DNA from: an uncultured Pelagibacteraceae bacterium
GTDB taxonomy: Bacteria > Pseudomonadota > Alphaproteobacteria > Pelagibacterales > Pelagibacteraceae
Length of the DNA stretch: 49,827 nucleotides
NCBI GenBank assembly: GCA_902568235.1
Contig: CACFPS010000008.1
Coordinates: 1-49,827, forward strand
Direction of reading: 5' to 3'
In this document: positions 44,477 to 49,827 of the stretch, piece by piece
Position numbering within the stretch: position 1 is the stretch's first letter
Layout of the letters: every line of letters starts with the position of its first letter
Translations under genes and position numbers: made by a program
Notes under the pieces: generated by a model
The model's database searches: none
Told to the model about the DNA's origin: nothing
Seen by the model: the letters and a program-made list of their open reading frames with translations, nothing else

Positions 44477-45591
44477 TTTAATGATTTATAAAGTTGTATA
44501 GCAAATCTGTCTGTCATGCCCGAAATATAATCTGATATTGTTCTATATTTATCATTTTTTAAAGCATCAGATTTAATATATTTGTTTGGTTTACTTAAAA
44601 TAATTTTGAATAGATTTTTTATTATTTTTTTACCATTGTCATTTTTTTTCATAACATTTTTATTATTATACATTTTAATTTTTAAAAATTGTTTAATTTC
44701 TAATTCAATACTTCTAAATTTTTCTGAAAAAATTACAATTTGATTTTTGCTACCTTGAATATCTGATAACTTTTTTACTTTGTATTTTTTTATATTATTG
44801 ATTGAATTTTTAATTATATCTTTTACCATTAAATTTATTGAATCTCTTATAATTTGATAAATAATAATATCTTTGTTATCTCTCTTTATATTTTTTTTAT
44901 AAGATTTGTATATTTCTTTAAAAAAATTAATTTCAGTTAACTGGTTTAACGTAAATAATTTAGCTTTAATTCCGTCTTGTATATCGTGATTATTATAAGC
45001 TATATCATCTGAAATATTTGCTATTTGGGCCTCTAATGAAGTGTTATTCTGGAACTTAATCTTATTTTTAAATTTTTTAAGGCCAATAATAGAATCAAGT
45101 TTATCAAAATCATAAAATGGTCCGTTGTGTTTTAGTAATCCGTCTAATGTTTCAAGAGTGAGGTTTAATCCTTTAAACTTTAAATATTTATTTTCTAAAA
45201 ACATAACTATTCTAAGTGTCTGCAAATTATGATCAAAACCACCAAAGTTTAACATACATTCATTTAATGCATTTTCTCCAGCATGACCAAATGGTGTATG
45301 ACCAAGATCGTGTGCCAAGCTTAAAGTTTCTGCTAAATCATCGTTTAAATTTAGATATTTAGCTATTGTTCTTGCTATTTGAGCAACTTCAATGGAGTGG
45401 GTAATTCTAGTTCTATAATGGTCACCGTCAGTATTTACAAATACTTGGGTTTTATGTTTCAGCCTTCTAAATGAAGCTGAATGAATTATACGATCTCGGT
45501 CTCTTTGAAAAGGTGTTCTATAATGGTTTTTAGGCTCATAATTTAGCCTGCCTTTGCTTTCAAATAATCCTAATTTTGAATAATTTTTCAT
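44473..45591 (-). CDS. dgt: dGTP triphosphohydrolase-like protein
   Basis: HD-domain dNTPase that hydrolyses dGTP or other dNTPs to the nucleoside and triphosphate. Seen: FQRDRDRIIHSASFRRLKHK, THSIEVAQIARTIA, LAHDLGHTPFGHAGENALNE (HD motif), and SDDIAYNNHDIQDGI. Length of 372 fits the shorter alphaproteobacterial type 2 group. It is first in the leftward argS run; erpA diverges 50 bases away. Confidence 0.93.
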   Translation of the reverse strand: MKNYSKLGLFESKGRLNYEPKNHYRTPFQRDRDRIIHSASFRRLKHKTQVFVNTDGDHYRTRITHSIEVAQIARTIAKYLNLNDDLAETLSLAHDLGHTPFGHAGENALNECMLNFGGFDHNLQTLRIVMFLENKYLKFKGLNLTLETLDGLLKHNGPFYDFDKLDSIIGLKKFKNKIKFQNNTSLEAQIANISDDIAYNNHDIQDGIKAKLFTLNQLTEINFFKEIYKSYKKNIKRDNKDIIIYQIIRDSINLMVKDIIKNSINNIKKYKVKKLSDIQGSKNQIVIFSEKFRSIELEIKQFLKIKMYNNKNVMKKNDNGKKIIKNLFKIILSKPNKYIKSDALKNDKYRTISDYISGMTDRFAIQLYKSLK

Positions 45592-45641
45592 TCTTTAAAA
45601 ATGGCAAAATATAATTATATTAGTAATATCAGTGTTAAAAC

Positions 45642-45959
45642 ATGATTAAAGAAATTAAATTTACAGAAAAAGCAATAAATCAAATAAATCATCTCTTATC
45701 ATCTAAAGAGAAGGGTTCTTTTTTTAGAATCGCCATAAAAGGAGGCGGTTGTTCTGGTTTTCAATATGATTTTTCTTTCGATAAATCTCAAAGAGATGAT
45801 GATTTGTGCCATGAAAATATACTAATAGATAAAACTTCGGCCGATTTATTAAAAGGTTCAGAAGTAGACTTTGTAAAAGAATTAATCGGAGATTCATTTA
45901 AAATAAATAACCCGCAAAGTAAATCTTCTTGCGGTTGCGGCGTTTCTTTTTCACTTTAA
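45642..45959 (+). CDS. erpA: Iron-sulfur cluster insertion protein (ErpA/A-type carrier)
   Basis: Carries and delivers Fe-S clusters to apo-proteins. The 105 residues show the three cluster Cys: GGGCSGFQYDF and SSCGCGVSFSL. The sequence is nearest the ErpA subgroup, and the dgt-erpA-xthA order is a recurrent alphaproteobacterial arrangement. The stop overlaps the exonuclease start in TAATG. Confidence 0.93.
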   Translation: MIKEIKFTEKAINQINHLLSSKEKGSFFRIAIKGGGCSGFQYDFSFDKSQRDDDLCHENILIDKTSADLLKGSEVDFVKELIGDSFKINNPQSKSSCGCGVSFSL

Positions 45960-46735
45960 TGATTATTAGTTCTTGGAATGTTAATTCCGTAAGAGCTAGA
46001 ATTGAAAACATCAAAGAATATATAAAAAAATTCAGTCCCGATGTATTAATGATGCAGGAAATTAAGACTCCTGATGAAACTTATCCTTATGATGACATAA
46101 GAAGTTTAAAATACGAAAATTATGTATTTGGTCAAAAAAGTTACAATGGTGTTGCAATTATTTCTAAAAAAAAACTTTCAAATATCAATAATGATATTTT
46201 TAAAGATAAGTTAAAACAATCAAGAATTATTACCGCTGACCTTAAATTTAAAAATAAAAATATCCAAATAATTAATATTTATACTCCTAATGGCAATCCT
46301 GTAGATACAGAAAAATATGATTATAAAATTTATTGGTTAGATAGTTTAATTAAAAAGATTAAGAAAATTTTAAAAGAAAATTCTAACATAATAATTGCTG
46401 GAGATTTTAATATTATACCTGCTGCTGAAGATGTGCATAATCCTAAAAACTACGAAAATGATGCTTTGTTTAGATTAGAAATAAGAAAAAGATTAAGAGA
46501 ATTAATCAATCTTGGTTTTCATGATGCTTACAGACATATCTATCCAGATAAGGAAGGATATACATTTTGGGATTATACGAGTGGAGCATGGCAAAAAAAT
46601 AATGGTATGAGAATAGACCATTTTCTTGTTTCAAATTCTTTAATAAATATAATTAAAGATGTTAAAATTAATAAGTATCCACGTGGAAGAAATAAACCCT
46701 CAGATCATACACCCATTGAATTAGAATTAGCTTAA
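45959..46735 (+). CDS. xthA: Exodeoxyribonuclease III
   Basis: AP endonuclease/exonuclease of base-excision repair. I chose ATG 45959 (258 residues), because it begins the family N terminus IISSWNVNSVRARIENI; the frame from 45929 only adds bases of erpA. Active-site motifs: MMQEIKTPDE, IYTPNGNP, IIAGDFNIIPAAEDV, GYTFWDYTSGAWQKNNGMRI and SDHTPIELEL. It overlaps the convergent oxidoreductase gene by 9 bases. Confidence 0.95.
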   Translation: MIISSWNVNSVRARIENIKEYIKKFSPDVLMMQEIKTPDETYPYDDIRSLKYENYVFGQKSYNGVAIISKKKLSNINNDIFKDKLKQSRIITADLKFKNKNIQIINIYTPNGNPVDTEKYDYKIYWLDSLIKKIKKILKENSNIIIAGDFNIIPAAEDVHNPKNYENDALFRLEIRKRLRELINLGFHDAYRHIYPDKEGYTFWDYTSGAWQKNNGMRIDHFLVSNSLINIIKDVKINKYPRGRNKPSDHTPIELELA

Positions 46736-47725
46736 CGATTTAATTTTTTTAACTAATTCTTCATTAATATTTCTTGGTCCTTTATCTAATCTATTTTTAT
46801 GTCTTCTTTCACCAGGAAGTCTAACTCCTTCCATGGATTTCATTTTATCAAAAAATTCTGATGAATGTTTATCCCAATCAGTGTTAGATATTTTATCTGG
46901 AGATATTGCTAAAATAAATTCTCCACCGCTAGGAGGACCACCATCATTATTATCCTTCTCAGCTGTCTCAAAACTAAAATTATCTCCAACTAGGGCTCCA
47001 GCAAGCAGTTCTACCATCATCGCAATCCCTGAGCCTTTATAGCCTCCGAATGGCAATAAAACACCACCATCTGCTATCTCACCTGGATCTGTTGTTTCTT
47101 TACCTTCTTTATTAAGACCTGTTCCTAAAGGAACTTTATGGCCTTCCCTCTTCGCTACTTGAACTTCACCCATTGCCATAGATGCAGTCGCCATATCATA
47201 AACAACTGGTGTTTTTCCTTTTCTTGGCCATGCAAAAGATATTGGGTTTGTTCCATACAAGGGTTTTATAGCGCCCGCAGGAGCCACTGCAGGCTTATAG
47301 GATGTACAAGCAAAGGCAACAAGCCCCTGCTCTGCTATTGCTTCTGTTTCAGGCCACATAGCAGCCATATGATGAGAATTTGTTATTGCTAAAACAGCAA
47401 CACCATTTTCCTTAGCTGCATTAACTAATTCAGGGATACCTTTGTTTAAAACCATAGGTGCTAAACAGTTTTTCCCATCAGCTTTGATAACAGATGGTGT
47501 TAATTTTGAAATCTCTGGTTTTCCTTTGCCATTTATTTTTCCACCTTTTAATCCAGTTACATAAGCGGGTAATCTAAACAAACCATGAGAAAGAGAACCA
47601 TCTCTTTCAGCTTTCATGATTAAATCAGCAAGAATAGATGCAGTTTCATCATCGCATCCATTAGCTAATAAAGTTTTTTTTGCTAAATCAAAAATCTCGT
47701 CTAAGGTTAAAGAAACAGTAGCCAT
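46727..47725 (-). CDS. Ldh-family (malate/L-lactate/ureidoglycolate dehydrogenase-type) oxidoreductase
   Basis: NAD(P)-dependent reductase of the non-Rossmann MDH2 family. Seen: RDGSLSHGLFRLPAYV with the catalytic-type His, AITNSHHMAAMWP, PLYGTNPISFAWP, VYDMATASMAMGEV, and LPFGGYKGSGIAMMVELLAG. Family members act on malate, lactate, ureidoglycolate, or cyclic imino acids such as piperideine-2-carboxylate. The sequence alone does not decide. Neighbouring genes give no pathway hint. GC content looks higher than in the polysaccharide genes, as is usual for conserved enzymes here. Confidence 0.9.
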   Translation of the reverse strand: MATVSLTLDEIFDLAKKTLLANGCDDETASILADLIMKAERDGSLSHGLFRLPAYVTGLKGGKINGKGKPEISKLTPSVIKADGKNCLAPMVLNKGIPELVNAAKENGVAVLAITNSHHMAAMWPETEAIAEQGLVAFACTSYKPAVAPAGAIKPLYGTNPISFAWPRKGKTPVVYDMATASMAMGEVQVAKREGHKVPLGTGLNKEGKETTDPGEIADGGVLLPFGGYKGSGIAMMVELLAGALVGDNFSFETAEKDNNDGGPPSGGEFILAISPDKISNTDWDKHSSEFFDKMKSMEGVRLPGERRHKNRLDKGPRNINEELVKKIKSLS

Positions 47726-47769
47726 ATATAATATTAAATATTATTTATGGCTAAAGTTCAATTTTTTAA

Positions 47770-48900
47770 TTAACAGCCTTTGAAGGATTTAGACATATTC
47801 TTGATTAAATCAAAATATAAGTCTTTACCTGGATTAAGAGTTGCTCCTAATGGGTCTATAACGCCTGTTTTAATATTCATATCCTTAGCAACAGCTTTGA
47901 TAATGTCTGGATTAAACTGAGGCTCAGAAAATACACATGCAACTTTATCATGTTCAATTATTTCTCTGATTTCAGCTAATTGCTCTGCACCTGGCATAAC
48001 GTCTGTATTAACTGTAAATGCGCCTAAAACATTTACATTAAATCTTTCCTCAAAATACTGATAGGCATCATGAAAAACTATAGAAGATGTGCTTTGATTT
48101 AATTCAGTCATTACTTCCATTGTAAGTTTATCGATATCCTTAAGTGCTTTTTCTAAATTACTTTTATAAACAGAAGCATTTTTTGCGTCATTTTCTATTA
48201 AATGCTCAACCATTTCATTTAAAATAATTTTTGCATTAATTGGATCTAGCCAAATGTGTGGATCAAATTCACCATGGTGATGTCCTTCATGATCATCATG
48301 ATCATCATGATCATCTTTTTTCTTATGACCATCATCATCGTGACCATGATCATCATGATCATCTTTTTTCTTATGACCATCATCATCGTGACCGTGATCA
48401 TCTTTTTTCTTATGACCATCATCATGATCGTCGTGATCATCTTTTTTCTTATGACCATCATCATCATGATCGTCGTGATCATCTTTTTTCTTATGACCGT
48501 GGTCGTCATGTCCATGATCATCATGACCATCAAAAATATTTCTTTCTCTAAATTTTAGCTTGTTTAAACCTTTTGCCTCCAACAACTCAATTTTTTCTGC
48601 TTTCTTTGCAATTGAATCTAATGGTTTTTCTAAAAAATTTTCTAAATCTTCACCTACCCAGAATATAATATCTGCTTCTTGCAACATTTTTGCATGAGAT
48701 GGTTTTAATGCAAAACCATGTGGTGATGCGTATCCATCGACTATCAGCGATGGTTTGCTTACGCCATCCATAAGGTAGCTTGCTAATGAATGAATTGGTT
48801 TAATAGATGCTACAACTTTTATTTCAGCATTTGCTGATGTAAAAAGGGTTAAAAATGATAGAATTGTAAATATTAATGTCGTTTTTTTTAGATTTTTCAT
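47770..48900 (-). CDS. znuA: Zinc ABC transporter substrate-binding protein ZnuA with His/Asp-rich loop
   Basis: Periplasmic zinc receptor. A signal peptide covers residues 1-25. Metal ligands are His61 (SPHGFALKPSHA), His215 (FDPHIWLDP), His277 (VFHDAYQYF) and an acidic residue near 349 (GVIDPLGA). Cys322 and Cys376 can form the usual disulfide. The charged loop (125-209) is unusually long and built from five copies of a GHKKKDDH unit with DDH linkers, probably a zinc-capturing flap. Divergent from znuC with two Zur-type palindromes between them. Confidence 0.97.
   Translation of the reverse strand: MKNLKKTTLIFTILSFLTLFTSANAEIKVVASIKPIHSLASYLMDGVSKPSLIVDGYASPHGFALKPSHAKMLQEADIIFWVGEDLENFLEKPLDSIAKKAEKIELLEAKGLNKLKFRERNIFDGHDDHGHDDHGHKKKDDHDDHDDDGHKKKDDHDDHDDGHKKKDDHGHDDDGHKKKDDHDDHGHDDDGHKKKDDHDDHDDHEGHHHGEFDPHIWLDPINAKIILNEMVEHLIENDAKNASVYKSNLEKALKDIDKLTMEVMTELNQSTSSIVFHDAYQYFEERFNVNVLGAFTVNTDVMPGAEQLAEIREIIEHDKVACVFSEPQFNPDIIKAVAKDMNIKTGVIDPLGATLNPGKDLYFDLIKNMSKSFKGC
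48274..48528. repeat. Imperfect tandem repeats encoding the ZnuA metal loop
   Basis: Five copies of a unit containing CATCTTTTTTCTTATGACC on the plus strand, spaced 39-48 bases apart and filled with ATCATG/ATCGTG steps. All variation stays in frame. The near identity at DNA level, including the T6 tract, suggests recent expansion and likely length variation between strains. Confidence 0.9.
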
Positions 48901-48918
48901 AGTTATATTTTAATTGGT

Positions 48919-48933
48919 TGTTATATTATAACA
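48919..48933. promoter_or_regulatory. Zur-type operator, box 1
   Basis: TGTTATA-T-TATAACA is a perfect 7-1-7 palindrome and matches the core of the known proteobacterial Zur box (GTTATA-N-TATAAC). It lies in the 73-base divergent region between znuA and znuC, 18 bases upstream of the znuA start. Zinc-loaded Zur would repress here. Confidence 0.85.
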
Positions 48934-48936
48934 TTA

Positions 48937-48951
48937 TGTAATAATATAACA
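48937..48951. promoter_or_regulatory. Zur-type operator, box 2
   Basis: TGTAATA-A-TATAACA differs from a perfect Zur palindrome at one position. Its centre is 18 bases from that of box 1, close to two helical turns, so two dimers could bind near each other. It lies 22 bases before the znuC start and probably controls znuCB. Confidence 0.75.
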
Positions 48952-48973
48952 TTAATAAGTCAAGAGAATATTA

Positions 48974-49720
48974 ATGAGTATAGAAAACAATATATTAGTA
49001 AAATTAAACGAAGTTGGAATTAAGCAAAATGACAAATGGCTTGTCAAAGGTGTTTCATTAGTAGTTGAAAAAGGAAAAATTGTTACCCTAATAGGTCCTA
49101 ATGGATCGGGTAAGAGCACAACGGCTAAAATAGCTTTAGGTATCTATAAGAAAATAAAAGGACAAGTTGAAAAGTATACAAATAAAGTTGGATATGTTCC
49201 TCAAAAGATTTCGATTGATTGGACTTTGCCATTAAGAGTTAATGATTTTATGCTTTTAACTGAAAATCTCAAAGATGATGCTATAAATGAGGCTTTATCA
49301 TTAACAGGAGTTGTGCATCTTAAAAATAAAAATTTAGGAAATTTATCTGGAGGAGAATTCCAAAGAGTTTTACTTGCTAGAGCTATTTCAAAAAAACCAG
49401 ATTTATTAGTACTAGATGAACCCGTTCAAGGAGTTGATTTCACTGGAGAGATAGCTTTATATGAATTAATTAAAAAAATCTCTGATACATTAAACTGTGG
49501 TATTTTATTAATATCTCACGATTTGCATACAGTTATGAGTGCTACAGATCATGTTGTTTGTTTAAATGGACATGTTTGTTGTTCAGGTACACCAAGTGAT
49601 GTTGCAAGGAATAATGAATATAAAGCTCTTTTTGGAGAGCAGGCTTCTCAAACATTATCACATTATGAGCATAAACATGATCATGTTCATTCTAATGATG
49701 AAGAGTTAAAGAAAAATTAA
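48974..49720 (+). CDS. znuC: Zinc ABC transporter ATP-binding protein ZnuC
   Basis: ATPase of the zinc importer. Walker A GPNGSGKSTTAK, signature LSGGEFQRVLLARA, Walker B LLVLDEP and the switch His in ISHDLHTV are present. The C terminus carries a His-rich tail (HYEHKHDHVHSND), often seen in ZnuC and thought to sense or bind zinc. AAGAGAA precedes the start. The stop is directly followed by the znuB ATG. Confidence 0.97.
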   Translation: MSIENNILVKLNEVGIKQNDKWLVKGVSLVVEKGKIVTLIGPNGSGKSTTAKIALGIYKKIKGQVEKYTNKVGYVPQKISIDWTLPLRVNDFMLLTENLKDDAINEALSLTGVVHLKNKNLGNLSGGEFQRVLLARAISKKPDLLVLDEPVQGVDFTGEIALYELIKKISDTLNCGILLISHDLHTVMSATDHVVCLNGHVCCSGTPSDVARNNEYKALFGEQASQTLSHYEHKHDHVHSNDEELKKN

Positions 49721-49827
49721 ATGTTTGATGATTTTTTTATAAGAGCATTGGCTGCGGGTATAGGGGTTGCATTTGTAACAGGTCCTCTTGGTTGTTTTGT
49801 CATTTGGAGAAGATTATCTTATTTTGG
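49721..49827 (+). CDS. znuB: Zinc ABC transporter permease ZnuB (partial, runs off the right edge)
   Basis: The visible 35 residues begin MFDDFFIRALAAGIGVAF and continue with TGPLGCFVIWRRLSYFG. This matches the first membrane helix and the GPLGCFVVWRRMxYFG hallmark of ZnuB. The ATG is at the base after the znuC stop. Confidence 0.95.
   Translation, partial: MFDDFFIRALAAGIGVAFVTGPLGCFVIWRRLSYF

Noticed and set aside
48240..48558. Several long frames over the ZnuA repeat in other reading frames
   Set aside because: The repeat has a codon-periodic composition that keeps all frames open; only the znuA frame continues into conserved sequence on both sides.

Overview
The window is very AT-rich and almost fully packed with genes. 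The gene content and order point to a streamlined alphaproteobacterium, probably a free-living marine one of the SAR11/HIMB59 type. Support comes from a homologue of the mitochondrial complex I accessory subunit NDUFS4, an SdhE gene beside recG, and two conserved alphaproteobacterial blocks: mltB-SPOR-dacA-tmk-holB-metG-tatD-MBL, and secF-secD-yajC-serS-tatCBA-scpB-scpA-nagZ-argS-dgt-erpA-xthA. The lineage below class is inference; no 16S rRNA or other phylogenetic marker was analysed.

Layout. Bases 1-2277 are accessory. They hold a minimal O6-alkylguanine-DNA methyltransferase preceded by a GC-richer, hairpin-rich stretch that looks like an undescribed structured RNA. Two small membrane-protein genes follow, then a tyrosine recombinase whose start lies beside a long inverted repeat and a promoter. 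Bases 2279-8899 are a surface-polysaccharide (LPS-type) cluster: a nucleotidyltransferase/heptose-bisphosphatase fusion, four glycosyltransferases (one with two catalytic domains) and a GIY-YIG protein. The cluster ends inside the 3' end of tRNA-Glu, so the left 8.9 kb may be an integrated island.

Bases 8887-11305 read leftward as tRNA-Pro, NDUFS4-like, SbmA-like transporter, glpX and tRNA-Glu. Rightward genes at 11399-13599 encode a zinc-ribbon protein, NhaA and glutathione peroxidase. Bases 13591-21870 are one tightly overlapping leftward run for cell-wall turnover, DNA replication and tRNA charging. tRNA-Ser, sdhE, recG, a DUF502 protein and an M48 lipoprotein protease lead to a leftward run ssb-gyrA-coaD-ppi-tgt-tRNA-Lys. 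uvrA and a PuuD-like membrane protein read rightward. Bases 34780-45591 are the leftward Sec/Tat/chromosome-segregation/argS/dgt block, followed by erpA-xthA. The right end holds an Ldh-family oxidoreductase and divergent znuA / znuC-znuB separated by two Zur-type palindromes.

Most striking observations: tRNA-guanine transglycosylase has lost all four residues of its structural zinc site while keeping both catalytic aspartates, and the heptose-bisphosphatase domain has likewise lost its four zinc ligands. The same genome has a Zur-type high-affinity zinc importer with a repeat-built His/Asp-rich loop. Together these suggest adaptation to zinc scarcity. Compaction is also extreme: four convergent gene pairs overlap at their stop codons, a CDS ends inside a tRNA, and an mRNA start codon sits three bases after a tRNA CCA end.
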